The notes under the pieces are model-generated. The model worked only from the letters and a program-made list of their open reading frames with translations, was not told the DNA's origin and ran no database searches. 41,539 nucleotides of DNA from the NCBI GenBank assembly GCA_041675885.1, contig JBAYSY010000028.1:1-41539 (forward strand), read 5' to 3'. The DNA is from JBAYSY01 sp041675885. GTDB lineage: Bacteria > Pseudomonadota > Alphaproteobacteria > Rhodobacterales > Rhodobacteraceae. Shown here piece by piece: positions 23,056 through 34,900 of this stretch; the stretch's first letter is position 1; each line of letters begins with the position of its first letter. The translations under genes were made by a program, and so were the position numbers.

Positions 23056-24477
23056 CTACGCCGCCGCCGCGAGGCGCTCGGCCTTGGCGATCACCTCGTC
23101 GATGCCGCCGACCATGTAGAAGGCCGCCTCGGGCAGGTGGTCGTATTCGCCCGCGACCACCGCCTTGAACGAACGGATGGTTTCCTCAAGCGGCACCTGC
23201 ACCCCGGGCGAGCCGGTGAAGACCTGCGCCACGTCGAACGGCTGCGACAGGAAGCGCTGGATCTTCCGGGCGCGGGCCACGGTCAGCTTGTCCTCTTCGC
23301 TGAGTTCGTCCATCCCGAGAATGGCGATGATGTCCTGAAGCGACTTGTAGCGTTGCAGGATGCCCTGCACGTCGCGCGCCACCTGATAGTGTTCCTCGCC
23401 CACCACCTGCGGGTCGAGGATCCGCGAGGTCGAGTCGAGCGGGTCCACCGCCGGGTAGATCCCCAGTTCCGAGATCGCGCGCGACAGCACCGTGGTGGCG
23501 TCGAGGTGCGCGAACGAGGTCGCCGGGGCCGGGTCGGTAAGGTCGTCGGCCGGAACGTAGATCGCCTGCACCGAGGTGATCGACCCCGCCTTGGTCGAGG
23601 TGATGCGTTCCTGCAACGCGCCCATGTCGGTCGCCAGCGTCGGCTGGTAGCCCACGGCCGAAGGAATCCGGCCCAGCAGCGCCGACACCTCGGACCCCGC
23701 CTGGGTGAAGCGGAAGATGTTGTCCACGAAGAACAGAACATCGGTGCCGGACTGGTCGCGGAACTGCTCGGCCAAGGTCAGGCCGGTTAGCGCCACGCGC
23801 TGACGGGCCCCCGGCGGCTCGTTCATCTGGCCGTAAACCAGCGCCACTTTCGACTCTTCCAGATTGTCGATGTTGATGACGCCCGATTCGATGAACTCGT
23901 GATAAAGGTCGTTCCCCTCGCGGGTCCGTTCGCCCACGCCGGCGAACACCGAATAGCCCGAGTGCACCTTGGCGATGTTGTTGATGAGTTCCTGGATGAG
24001 CACGGTCTTGCCCACCCCGGCGCCGCCGAACAGGCCGATCTTGCCGCCCTTGGCGTAGGGGGCCAGCAGGTCGATGACCTTGATCCCGGTTTCCAGCACC
24101 AGCGATTCCGTCGCCTGTTCGGCGAAGGTCGGCGCGGGCTGGTGGATCGCGCGCTTCTCGGTATGGGCGATCTCGCCCTTTTCGTCGATCGGCTCACCCA
24201 CCACGTTGAGGATGCGCCCGAGCGTGCCGTCGCCCACCGGGACCGAGATCGGCCCGCCGCTGTCGGTCACCGCCGTGCCGCGGACGAGCCCTTCGGTCGC
24301 GTCCATCGCGATGGTGCGCACGGTGTTCTCGCCCAGGTGCTGCGCCACTTCCAGCACCAGACGCTTGCCGTTGTTGGTGGTTTCCAGCGCGTTCAGAATC
24401 GCGGGCAGCGTGCCCTCGAACTGAACGTCCACCACGGCCCCGATGACCTGGGTCACCTTTCCTTGTGCTTCAGCCAT
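23056..24477 (-). CDS. atpD: F1 ATP synthase beta subunit
   Basis: Catalytic subunit of F1 that makes ATP from ADP and phosphate. 473 residues, normal length. P-loop GGAGVGKT (151-158), the catalytic GVGERTREGNDL stretch with Glu, LFFVDNIFRFTQAGSEVS around the Walker B Asp, and the DELSEED-type lever (LGMDELSEEDK) near residue 385. Sits between atpG (19-bp gap upstream) and atpC. No anomalies. Confidence 0.98.
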   Translation of the reverse strand: MAEAQGKVTQVIGAVVDVQFEGTLPAILNALETTNNGKRLVLEVAQHLGENTVRTIAMDATEGLVRGTAVTDSGGPISVPVGDGTLGRILNVVGEPIDEKGEIAHTEKRAIHQPAPTFAEQATESLVLETGIKVIDLLAPYAKGGKIGLFGGAGVGKTVLIQELINNIAKVHSGYSVFAGVGERTREGNDLYHEFIESGVINIDNLEESKVALVYGQMNEPPGARQRVALTGLTLAEQFRDQSGTDVLFFVDNIFRFTQAGSEVSALLGRIPSAVGYQPTLATDMGALQERITSTKAGSITSVQAIYVPADDLTDPAPATSFAHLDATTVLSRAISELGIYPAVDPLDSTSRILDPQVVGEEHYQVARDVQGILQRYKSLQDIIAILGMDELSEEDKLTVARARKIQRFLSQPFDVAQVFTGSPGVQVPLEETIRSFKAVVAGEYDHLPEAAFYMVGGIDEVIAKAERLAAAA

Positions 24478-24496
24478 TCGTCTTTCTCCGGTTCCG

Positions 24497-25372
24497 TCAG
24501 AGCGCCTCGGCGCCCGAGATAATCTCGATCAGTTCATTGGTGATCGCGGCCTGCCGCGAACGGTTGTACTGGATCGTGAGCTTGTTGATCATGTCGCCCG
24601 CGTTGCGGGTGGCGTTGTCCATCGCGCTCATCCGTGCGCCCTGTTCCGAGGCGCCGTTTTCCAGAAGCGCGGTGAACACCTGGGTCGCGACGCCGCGCGG
24701 CAGCAGATCGGCAAGGATCGCCTCTTCCTCGGGCTCGTAGTCGTAAAGCGTCGAGGCGGCGCCGTCCTCCCCGGCCTCGTAGGAGGCGGGGATGATCTGC
24801 TGTTCGGTCGGGATCTGCGCGATCACCGACTGGAACCGCGCGTAGAACAGCGTGGCCACGTCGAATTCGCCCGCATCGAAACGCGACAGCACGTCGCGGG
24901 CGATGGCGGCAGCGTTGTCGTAGCCCACGCGCTTGACCTCGGTCAGATCGACATGGGCGGTCAGGTGATCGCCGAGGTCGCGACGCAGTTGCTCGCGCCC
25001 CTTCTTGCCGACGGTGAGGATTTTCACCGTCTTGCCCTGACCGATCAGTTCCTGCGCGCGTTGCCGCGCCAGCTTGACGATCGACGAGTTGAAGCCGCCG
25101 CACAATCCGCGTTCGGCCGTCATCACCACCAGCAGGTGAACCCGGTCCTCCCCGGTCCCGGCCAGGAGCCGGGGCGCGGAGTCCGAGCCGCCCACCGAAG
25201 CGGCGAGTCCGGCCATCACCACGTTCATCCGCTCGGCATAGGGCCGGGCGGCCACGGCGGCTTCCTGGGCGCGGCGGAGCTTGGCCGCCGCGACCATCTG
25301 CATGGCCTTGGTGATCTTCCGCGTGTTCTTGACGCTTTCGATCCGGTTCTTGAGATCCTTGAGGCTGGGCAT
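24497..25372 (-). CDS. atpG: F1 ATP synthase gamma subunit
   Basis: Rotor subunit gamma. 291 residues. N-terminal helix MPSLKDLKNRIESVKNTRKI (continuing TKAMQMVAAAKLRRAQ) and C-terminal helix ending NRSRQAAITNELIEIISGAEAL form the coiled coil that turns inside the alpha3beta3 hexamer. The conserved central stretch TAERGLCGGFNSSIVK (near 84) matches the family. 24 bp separate it from atpA. Confidence 0.97.
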   Translation of the reverse strand: MPSLKDLKNRIESVKNTRKITKAMQMVAAAKLRRAQEAAVAARPYAERMNVVMAGLAASVGGSDSAPRLLAGTGEDRVHLLVVMTAERGLCGGFNSSIVKLARQRAQELIGQGKTVKILTVGKKGREQLRRDLGDHLTAHVDLTEVKRVGYDNAAAIARDVLSRFDAGEFDVATLFYARFQSVIAQIPTEQQIIPASYEAGEDGAASTLYDYEPEEEAILADLLPRGVATQVFTALLENGASEQGARMSAMDNATRNAGDMINKLTIQYNRSRQAAITNELIEIISGAEAL

Positions 25373-25396
25373 CTGGCTGTTCCCCCTGCCCCGCCG

Positions 25397-26934
<1,538 letters not shown>

Positions 26935-26935
<1 letters not shown>

Positions 26936-27495
26936 TATCCGACCTCTTTCATTGCATTCTGAAGGGATGCGAGCTTGGAGCGGATCGAGGTGTCGATCAT
27001 CTGCGAGCCCACCTTGACGACAAGACCGCCGATGAGGGTTTCATCGACGGTCGCATTCAGTTTCACCGTGCGGCCCACCCGCTCCTTGAGGGTGGCGGCA
27101 AGCTGCTTGGCCTGCGCGGCGGAAAGCTTGCTGGCGCTGACCACCTCGGCGGTGATCTCGCCTTTTTCGTCGGCGATGCGGGCGCGCAGGTCGGCGCTCA
27201 GCATCGGCAGCACGAACAGGCGGCGCTTGGCGGCCATGAGCGCAAGCGTGTTGGCCGTGAGATCCGACAGGCCCGCCTTGTCGGCGATGGCGCCGATGGC
27301 GGCGCCCTGTTCGGCCCGGCCCAGCACGGGCGAGGCGATCATCTCGCGCAGATCGGCACTGGTGGCGAGTGCGGCGTCGAGCGCATCGACATCGGCTTCA
27401 AGCGCCTTGAGCGCCTTTGCTTCCTTCGCCAGTTCAAAAAGCGCCGCCGCATAGCGGGCGGCAATGCCGGATGAGATCGAAGCTGGTTCGGACAC
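26935..27495 (-). CDS. atpH: F1 ATP synthase delta subunit
   Basis: Peripheral-stalk subunit delta (OSCP) that links F1 to the b subunits. 186 residues from a GTG at 27495: the frame reads VSEPASISSGIAARYAAALF, and GGAAGG lies 6 bases upstream. An in-frame ATG 24 bases earlier would place that ribosome site inside the gene, and 186 residues is the family length. The C-terminal ATPase-binding signature (LIGGLVVKVGSQMIDTSIRS) is present. First gene of atpHAGDC; the F0 genes are elsewhere, as is usual in alphaproteobacteria. Confidence 0.95.
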
Positions 27496-27616
27496 GTCAG
27501 ACCTTCCGCTGTCATTCATCGTTCGTTCGGCCCGCGCCCGGATGCCCCGTTCAGGGGACCCCAGGCCCGAACCCGACCGGGCGCCCGCCCGGGGACGGGG
27601 CCGCAAATCCGGCTTG

Positions 27617-27645
27617 CGTGTAGCAGAGGTCGTATCGTGCCGCAA
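27617..27645 (-). promoter_or_regulatory. Predicted promoter of the atp operon
   Basis: On the minus strand, TTGCGG (27645-27640), 17-bp spacer, TACACG (27622-27617). This would give a leader of about 115 nt before the atpH GTG. The remaining gap (27496-27883, 388 bp) contains no gene that I can support; it also holds a partial family 1 repeat. Confidence 0.45.
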
Positions 27646-27794
27646 CCGCGAAGGTCGCGCGAAAGTGACCTGTCCGGCGCAAACATCCAGCCGACACGCA
27701 CGAATGGCGCCGCGCCGGACGGGACGGGGGGCGGAAATGCCCGGAGCGCCGGATACGGGCACCCCACTTGCCCCGGAACAGCCGCGCCGACGGC

Positions 27795-27823
27795 CCGGGC
27801 GGCCGCTGCCCCTTGTTGTGCCG
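27795..27823 (+). repeat. GC-rich intergenic repeat family 1, partial copy F
   Basis: GCCCGGGCGGCCGCTGCCCC then TTGTTGTGCC resembles the right end of copy C (9861-9880). Short and GC-rich, so weaker evidence than the other copies. Confidence 0.3.
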
Positions 27824-27883
27824 GAAGCCTTGCGCCTTTGCCCGCGCCGCGCCAACCTGCGCCCGGCAGCGGAGGGCGGCAGG

Positions 27884-29260
27884 ATGAAAAACGGCGGAGT
27901 CTCGTTCTGGTATGCGGACATGGGCGGGCTGCCCGCCCGGCGCCCGGCGCTCGACGGCGACATCACGGCGGATGTCTGCATCGTCGGCGCCGGTTACACC
28001 GGGCTCTGGGCGGCGTGGTATCTGCTGGCCGCCGACCCGACGCTCAAGGTCGTGCTGCTGGAACAGGAGTTCGCCGGATTCGGCGCCTCGGGCCGCAACG
28101 GCGGCTGGCTCACGGGCGGCTTCGCGTGGCGGCACGACCGCTACCTTGCAGCGGGCGGGCGCGAGGGCGTCCGGGCGATGATCCGCGCCATGGCCGGCAC
28201 GGTGGACGAGGTGATCGCGGTGGCCGAGGCCGAGGGGATCGACGCCGACATCCGCCGCACCGGGGAACTCACCGTGGCCACCAACCCGGCCCAGCTTGCC
28301 CGTCTGCGCGAGGAATACGAAGACCGCCGGGCGTGGCAGGTGGCCGAGGACCGGATCTGCCTGCTCTCGGCCGAGGAGGCCGGCAAGCGCCTCGACATCC
28401 CCGGCCTTCAGGGCGCGCTGCTGACCGAAGGCGTGGCCCGCATCCAGCCCGCGAAGCTGGTGCGCGGTCTGGCCGGGGCGGTCGAACGCAAGGGCGCGAC
28501 CATCTGCGAGGGCACAAGGGTCAGTGCCATCGCCCCGGGCCGGGTGGTCACGGATCGCGGCACGGTCTCGGCCCCGGTGATCCTGCGCGCGACCGAGGGC
28601 TTCACCGCAAGGCTGCCGGGGCTGCGGCGGGAGTGGCTTCCGCTCAACTCCGCGCAGGTGGTCACGGCACCGTTGCCGCCGGAGATCTGGGCGAGGATCG
28701 GCTGGGACGGACATGAAATCCTTGGCGATTCCGCCAATTCCTACTGCTACGCCCAACGCACCCGGGAAGGCCGCATCGCCATGGGCGGGCGCGGTGTGCC
28801 CTACCGTTTCGGCTCGCATATCGACGACGCAGGGACCGCGGACGGCGAAACCATCCGCCGCCTGATCGCCCGGCTGCACCGGCTGTTTCCGGCCACAAGG
28901 GCCGTTGCCATCGACCACGCCTGGTGCGGGGTTCTGGCCGTGCCGCGCGACTGGTGCGCGACGGTGGGGTTCGATGCTGTCACGGGAATCGGCTGCGCCG
29001 GGGGCTATGTGGGGGTCGGGGTCTCGACCTCGAATCTCGCGGGGCGGACGCTCGCCGATCTTGCGCTCGGGCGCGAGACCGGGCTGACCGCGCTGCCCTG
29101 GGTCAACCGCCGGGTGCGCCGGTGGGAGCCGGAGCCGCTGCGCTGGCTCGGGGTGCGGGGGATGTATGCGCTGCTGAACGCCGCCGACGCGCACGAGGAC
29201 CGCCGCCCCGGCCCGCCCTCGCGCCTCGCGGCGCTGGGGCGGTGGGTGGCGGGACGGTAG
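27884..29260 (+). CDS. FAD-dependent oxidoreductase, DAO/PuuB-like
   Basis: Flavoprotein amine oxidase of the D-amino acid oxidase family, most like gamma-glutamylputrescine oxidase (PuuB/OrdL). 458 residues. The ADP-binding GxGxxG motif is GAGYTG (35-40) in ADVCIVGAGYTGLWAAWYL, followed by LLEQEFAGFGASGRNGGWL, the typical FAD-contact stretch. Near the C-terminus GIGCAGGYVGVGVSTSNLAG is the second FAD motif. Start at 27884 with GGAGGG 12 bases upstream. The substrate is uncertain: no other putrescine genes lie beside it. Divergent from the atp operon and convergent with the MFS gene. Confidence 0.86.
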   Translation: MKNGGVSFWYADMGGLPARRPALDGDITADVCIVGAGYTGLWAAWYLLAADPTLKVVLLEQEFAGFGASGRNGGWLTGGFAWRHDRYLAAGGREGVRAMIRAMAGTVDEVIAVAEAEGIDADIRRTGELTVATNPAQLARLREEYEDRRAWQVAEDRICLLSAEEAGKRLDIPGLQGALLTEGVARIQPAKLVRGLAGAVERKGATICEGTRVSAIAPGRVVTDRGTVSAPVILRATEGFTARLPGLRREWLPLNSAQVVTAPLPPEIWARIGWDGHEILGDSANSYCYAQRTREGRIAMGGRGVPYRFGSHIDDAGTADGETIRRLIARLHRLFPATRAVAIDHAWCGVLAVPRDWCATVGFDAVTGIGCAGGYVGVGVSTSNLAGRTLADLALGRETGLTALPWVNRRVRRWEPEPLRWLGVRGMYALLNAADAHEDRRPGPPSRLAALGRWVAGR

Positions 29261-29281
29261 GGGGTCGGGCGGATTGCCGCC

Positions 29282-30664
29282 CTACGGGGCGGGGCGGTCC
29301 GGTCTGGCGTCCGTCTGCGGGGCGGGGTCGGCGGGTTCCTCTGCCTCCACGCCCCCGGCCCCCGCGTTCTCCGGTTCCGCGTCCTCTGCCTCCGCATCCT
29401 CCGGCTCCGCGCTGTCGCCGCCATCATCGCCATCGCCGTCGTCGCGCTCGCCCATCACCACATCGACCGCCAGCGCCGAGGCAACCGGGGTGATCGGCAC
29501 GAAGCTTCCGGTCTCCTCGGCCGCGGGGGCCGGGCGCCGGGTCATCCGCCAGGCGGCATAGGCGGCCAGCACCGCCATCAGCACGGCGATGAACAGGAAG
29601 AAGCCGCCGGGGCCGAACTCTTCCATCAGCAGGCCGGTCAGCAGCGGCCCCGCGATGGCCCCCAGCCCGTTGATGAACAGCAGCCCGGCCGAGGCCGACG
29701 CCATGTCCTCGACCCCCATGTAGTCGTTGGTATAGGCGATCAGCAGCGAATAAAGCGGATTGGCGATCCCCCCGAGCAGCAGCGACAGCACCACCAGCAG
29801 CATGAACGGAGGCTCGACCATCGAGGTGAACAGCATCAGCACCGCCCCGACCGCGGAAAGCCCGAGAATGAGCTTGCGCCGGTCCATCCGGTCCGAGGCA
29901 TGGCCGATCGGGAACTGGAACAGCAGCCCGCCCAGATACATCGCCCCGATGAAGATCGAGATCTCGGGCACCGAAAGCCCCTGCAACGCCCCCCAGACCG
30001 CCGCCATGCCGAACATCGCCGAATAGATGCCGCCGACGATGAACATGCCGATACAGCCAAGCGGCGATATCCGATAGAGCTTACGGAACGACAGGCGGCG
30101 GATGGTGCCGAACACCGGCGCCGGCGTGACCGACAGCAGGATCGGCGTGAAGGCGAGCGACACCAGCACCGAGGGGATCACGAACAGGATGAACCCCGAC
30201 GGATCGCCCGCGTTCAGGAGCGCCTGCGCCGCGACGATGCCGACCATCTGCACGATCATGTAAAGCGACAGCGCCTTGCCCCGGGTCTCGTTGGTCGCGG
30301 TATTGTTGAGCCAGCTTTCCGCCGTCACATAGACCCCGGAAAAGCAGAAACCGATGACGATGCGCATCGCCGTCCAGGCGGTCCATTCGGGAAACACCGG
30401 GTAGAGCACCAGCGTCGCCGAGATGAGCGAGCCGAGCGCCGCGAACACCCGCACATGGCCCACCCGGCGGATCATCCAGGGGGCAAGGCGCGACCCGCCG
30501 AGGAAGCCCACGAAATAGGCCGACATCACGACCGACATCTCGCTGGTCGAGAACCCCTCGATCGCGCCGCGGATGCCGAGCAGCGTGCCCTGCATCCCGT
30601 TGCCGACCATGAGCAGCATCACCCCCAGAAGCAGGGGCCACGTGCTGCCGATAACCCTGACCAT
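29282..30664 (-). CDS. MFS transporter, YcaD-like, with acidic C-terminal tail
   Basis: Major facilitator superfamily transporter. About 12 transmembrane helices over residues 1-395 (MVRVIGSTWPLLLGVMLLMV at the start; RLAPWMIRRVGHVRV in the loop between helices 2 and 3; GHASDRMDRRKLILG in the loop after helix 8). 460 residues in all, of which the last 60 or so are low-complexity and rich in Asp, Glu, Ala and Pro, longer than usual for YcaD. Start at 30664 preceded by GGAG; the longer frame upstream runs into repeat DNA. Substrate not predictable. Confidence 0.85.
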   Translation of the reverse strand: MVRVIGSTWPLLLGVMLLMVGNGMQGTLLGIRGAIEGFSTSEMSVVMSAYFVGFLGGSRLAPWMIRRVGHVRVFAALGSLISATLVLYPVFPEWTAWTAMRIVIGFCFSGVYVTAESWLNNTATNETRGKALSLYMIVQMVGIVAAQALLNAGDPSGFILFVIPSVLVSLAFTPILLSVTPAPVFGTIRRLSFRKLYRISPLGCIGMFIVGGIYSAMFGMAAVWGALQGLSVPEISIFIGAMYLGGLLFQFPIGHASDRMDRRKLILGLSAVGAVLMLFTSMVEPPFMLLVVLSLLLGGIANPLYSLLIAYTNDYMGVEDMASASAGLLFINGLGAIAGPLLTGLLMEEFGPGGFFLFIAVLMAVLAAYAAWRMTRRPAPAAEETGSFVPITPVASALAVDVVMGERDDGDGDDGGDSAEPEDAEAEDAEPENAGAGGVEAEEPADPAPQTDARPDRPAP

Positions 30665-30740
30665 CGCGCGCTCCGTAATCTGTCCCGCCGGGTGCGGGGG
30701 GTGCCATGTTCGCCCGTCGGCGCCGGTCGATGCGGCGGGA

Positions 30741-30800
30741 GCGGGGGTTTTCCACCCCCGCACCCCCGGAGAGTATTTCCGGCAAGATGAAGTGCGGAAG
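30741..30800 (+). repeat. Hairpin plus repeat family 2 motif between queA and the MFS gene
   Basis: GCGGGGGT (30741-30748) pairs with ACCCCCGC (30754-30761) around a 5-base loop. CCCCCGGAGAGTATTTCCGG then CAAGATGAAGTGCGGAAG follows (30762-30800), nearly identical to 15148-15186. Both flanking genes run on the minus strand, so the motif is antisense to them here, unlike the livG-livF copy. Confidence 0.6.
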
Positions 30801-30816
30801 CAGTTGACGTCTCGTA

Positions 30817-31932
30817 TCAGTCTAGCCCGGCAGGTCCGGGAGGCACAGGGTCGCGGGCGACACTCCGGGACGGCCCTGCGGCATCGGGAACCAGAAGCGA
30901 GGCATCGCCGTAAGAGAAGAAGCGATACCCGCTGTTTACCGCATGTTCGTAAACGGCATGTATCCGTTCCTGCCCCATCAGCGCCGAGACCAGCATCAGC
31001 AGCGTCGATTTCGGCAGGTGGAAATTGGTCATCAGCGCATCGGTGGCACGGAAGCGGTGGCCCGGATAGATGAAGATGTCGGTCGCGCCGCGCCACGGGC
31101 GGACGATCCCGTCCGCATCGGCGGCGGTTTCCAAAAGCCGCAGCGCGGTGGTGCCGACGGGCACGATCCGGCCGCCCGCGGCGCGGGCTTCGTTGATCGC
31201 GGCGGCGGCTTCGGGCGTGACTTCGCCGCGTTCGGCGTGCATCCGGTGGGTGGTCACGTCCTCGACCTTCACGGGCAGGAAGGTGCCCGCGCCCACATGC
31301 AGCGTGACCTCGGCGAAGTGCAGGCCGCGCGCGCGGAGCGCCGCCAGAAGGTCGTCGTCGAAATGCAAGGACGCCGTGGGCGCCGCCACCGCGCCGGGGT
31401 GGCGGGCGAAGACGGTCTGGTAATCCTCGTGGTCGCGGGCGTCGGCCGGGCGTCTGGCGGCGATATAGGGCGGCAGCGGCATGGCGCCCGCGCGGGCCAG
31501 CGCGGCGTCGAAATCCGCGCCTTCACGGTCGAACACCAACCGCAGGCCGGTCTCGTCGCGTTCGGCCACGGCGGCGGTCAGCCCCTCGGCGAAGGTGACG
31601 GTCTCGCCCGGCGCAAGCTTGCGCAGCGGTTTCGCCAGCGCCCGCCAGCCCCCGGCGGCGGCGGGTTCCAGCAGCGTGACCTCGACCCTGGCCCGCGCCT
31701 CGCCCTCCGGCCTATGGCGCAGCCGTTCGCCGGTCAGCTGGGCCGGGATCACCCGGGTGTTGTTCAGCACCAGAATGTCGCCCGGCATGAGCAGCCCCGG
31801 CAGGTCGCGCACATGCAGGTCGCGGATCGCGCCGCCTTCCGCCACCAGAAGCCGCGCCGCGCTGCGCGGGCGGACCGGCCGGGTGGCGACCAGCGCCTCC
31901 GGCAGGTCGAAGTCGAAATCCGAGAGCCTCAC
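30817..31932 (-). CDS. queA: S-adenosylmethionine:tRNA ribosyltransferase-isomerase
   Basis: Transfers the ribosyl group of S-adenosylmethionine to 7-aminomethyl-7-deazaguanine in tRNA, forming epoxyqueuosine, the penultimate step of queuosine synthesis. 371 residues from a GTG at 31932 (VRLSDFDFDLPEALVATRP). This start was chosen because it overlaps the upstream stop as GTGA and leaves the standard QueA N-terminus; an in-frame ATG at 31962 adds ten atypical residues. Signatures: LLVLNNTRVIPAQL near 55, APTASLHFDDDLL, VTLHVGAGTFLPVKVEDVTTH and MTNFHLPKSTLLMLVSAL. Follows the YhdP-like gene; coupling is implied by the overlap. Confidence 0.95.
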   Translation of the reverse strand: MRLSDFDFDLPEALVATRPVRPRSAARLLVAEGGAIRDLHVRDLPGLLMPGDILVLNNTRVIPAQLTGERLRHRPEGEARARVEVTLLEPAAAGGWRALAKPLRKLAPGETVTFAEGLTAAVAERDETGLRLVFDREGADFDAALARAGAMPLPPYIAARRPADARDHEDYQTVFARHPGAVAAPTASLHFDDDLLAALRARGLHFAEVTLHVGAGTFLPVKVEDVTTHRMHAERGEVTPEAAAAINEARAAGGRIVPVGTTALRLLETAADADGIVRPWRGATDIFIYPGHRFRATDALMTNFHLPKSTLLMLVSALMGQERIHAVYEHAVNSGYRFFSYGDASLLVPDAAGPSRSVARDPVPPGPAGLD

Positions 31933-34900
31933 CGCCCCGGTGCCTCTGGCATGGCATCCCATCCGGTCGGGCGGTCCCCGCCCCCCGGGCTGCCCCGGAA
32001 GATGTCGCGCAGGAAGCCGGGGGCCAGCACCGACAGCGGGTTGATGCTGACCTGCACCCGGTCGGCAGGCCCGTGGATGCGGAAGTTGAAGCCGAACAGC
32101 CCTTCGCCGGGGCGCGAGATCAGCGCGCCGATACTGTTGATGAGGTAGATCGGCGAGATCACCCCGCGCAAATCCATCGCCCGGCTGCGCATGTCATAGC
32201 TTCCTTCCAGACTCACCCCGACCGAAGCGCCGGTCGCCGCACCTTCCCTGATGGTGATCGCCTCGGGCGTCAAGCGCAGCCGGGCGCCGGCCTCGGCGAA
32301 CAGCAGGCCCGAACTGTTCAACTGTTCGAGAAGCCCGACGATGCTGATGGCGTTGAGCAGTTCGGCCAGCACCGGAAGGTTGCGCACCCTCATGTCGCGC
32401 AGCGAGATCTGCCCGTCGTAATGGCCGCGCGCGCCCGCGGGCAGAAGCACGAGGTCCATGCTGCCGCCATGGGCGCGCTCGAAGATGCCCGCCGCGCGGA
32501 ACACCGCGCCCGCATCCTGCGCCGTGATGCGGAAGGCGCTGCCCGAGGCGGTGGGTTCGATCTGTCCCGTTACCGGGGCCGCGCCGCCGACCCGGCCGGT
32601 GAAGCGGCCGTTGAGCCCCCCCGCCCCCGCCGCGAAGCTGCCGCGCACCCCGGTCAGGTGGATATTGCCGGTCACGTCGAGCCGGTCGAGCGTCACGGCA
32701 ACACCCGCCGCCGCGGCGGGGCCAGCCCCGCCCCCGCCGCCGCCCAGCCCGCCCGCAGGCAGTTCGCGCAGGTCGGCCGTGCCGCCGGTCACGCTTATAT
32801 CGGCGGGCGCGCCGGGGCGGGCGGCGATCTCGGCCGTGCCGCGGAACCACTGGCCCAGCCGGACCTCGGACAGCCGCAGGGTGCCGCCTGCCCCCTCCAT
32901 CTGCATCGTGCCGCGCGCGGCCAGCCCCGGGGCCTCCAGCACCAGACCGTCGAGCACCGGCGGCGAGGACAGCCGTCCGGTGGCCTCCAGCCGCCCGGTG
33001 GTCGCGGCAGGCAGCGACCAGCCCAGTTGCGGGATGCGCAGGGAAAGCCCGTGCAGGTCCGAGCGCAGGCGGAATTCGGGCGGCTCGCCCCGGGCCAGCG
33101 CGATCTCGAAAGCGGCGCGGCCCGCGCCCCCGGCGCTGCCTTCGGGCAGGGCGGGCAGGAATTCGGCCATGAAGGCGGGCGACAGTTCGACCTCGCCCTC
33201 GACCCGGCTTCCGGCCGATTCGATGGCCGGGGGCATCGGCGGGCCATGCGTGTCTGCGGCCATGGCGACCGGGACCACGCGGCCCGGATGGATCAGGAAC
33301 TCCTGCCGCCATGCCGCGTCGAACCGCACCGCGCCGATCCGCCCGGGGCCGGAAATCGAGACGCCGGAGGGGTCGGCCTCCAGCACCAGCCTTTCGGCCC
33401 CGATCCGCCGTCCGGGGGCGATCCGGTCGCTGGTCACCTCGGTGAGCACCCCGTTCACCCGGTAGCGGATACGGTCGAGCGGCGGGCGCGGCATCAGCGG
33501 CAGGTTGATCTCGGCCCGGGCCTCGGCCCTGCCCTCGGCCAGATCGACGGGAAGCCCCGCGCGCGACAGCAGCGAGAACGGCGGGCGGTCCAGCAGCGAC
33601 AGCGCCGCCTCGACCGAGCCGCTGGCCTGAAGCACGATCTCGGCCTCGGGCGGGCGTTTGGTGATGTCGGGGACGCGGAACAGCGAATCGCGGACTTCGA
33701 CCCGCCCGCCCGCCTCGGGCTCCACATGGCCACGGTCGAGCACCAGCGTATAGGTCTGCCCCTCCAGCCCGGAACGGCCATAGCCGCCCCGGATCGGCGG
33801 CAGGCTGTTCAGGAACCGGACCTCGGCGTTCTCGAACTCCCACCCCAGCGCGATGCGCGGCTCCTGCCCCGGACGGATGCGCAGCGCGGCCTGCACGTCG
33901 AACAAGAGCCCCTCCTGCACGTTCTGCACCAGCCAGAGCCGGGTGCGCGGCGCAAGGCCCGGGGGCCACATCGCCAGCAGCCGGTCGGGCCGGATCGTGT
34001 CAAGGGCGGCATCCATCGTCACCGTCCAGCCCGCGGCCCCGGCCTCGACGCCGCCCGAGGCGACCAGACGGCGGCCATCGTCGCGCAGCATCAACTGGCC
34101 GATGGTGACGCTGAACGGGTCGAGCCGCAGCCGCAGGTCGATCGCGCCTTCCGAAAAGCGGGCGGGTTCGGCGAACACCCCTTCGGGATCGAGCCTGGCC
34201 TCGGTAAAGCGGATCTGCGAGACGAAGGCACCGGGAAGCCCCCCCTCCATCTCGGTCAGATCGGTATGGCCGGTGGCGGTCAACCGCAGCGAGGGGCTGT
34301 CCACGGAAATGTCGGAAAAGGCGATCCGCGCCGCGCCGGGGTCATAGGCGAAGGCGATCCCGGCGCGGTCAAAGGCGATCGGCCGCGCGCCCTCGACCGG
34401 GCTCAGCGCGCCCGCGCCGAGGCCGAGCGCCCCCTCGATCGCCGCGACCTCGCCCGCCGCGTCGAACCGCGCCCTGAGTTCGCCCGAAATCGGCGCGTCC
34501 AGCACCCCGAGCCAGCCGAGCACCGGCGATTGCGCGGCGATATCGGCGGCGGGAACGTGATCCACCCGGGCCGAGAGGCGGCTTTCGGCGCCGCCCCGCG
34601 CGGTGACGAAGGTCAGTTCGGCCCGCGCGGGCATCCCGTCGCCGCCCAGCAGGCCGAAGCCGAGTTCCATCGCCACATCGTCTTCGCGCGCGACCAGCAC
34701 GATCCGGCCGTCGCCCACGGTCCAGACCCGCCGCACCCGCCGGTCGTCGAGGCGCAGCATCACCCCCTCGGCCTCCACCCGGTCGAGCCCTTCCAGCACC
34801 GGCAGCGCCAGCACTTCCTCCAGCCGGTCGAGAACCTCGGCCATGCTGGCGGGCGCGCCGCCGCCCGGCCCCTCGCCGAAGGAAAGACCGAAGGCGCCGT

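Noticed and set aside
29267..29282. GGGCGG-ATTG-CCGCCC hairpin between the convergent FAD and MFS genes as a terminator
   Set aside because: The stem is only 6 bp and no T-run follows on either strand; it may act weakly but the evidence is too thin to list.
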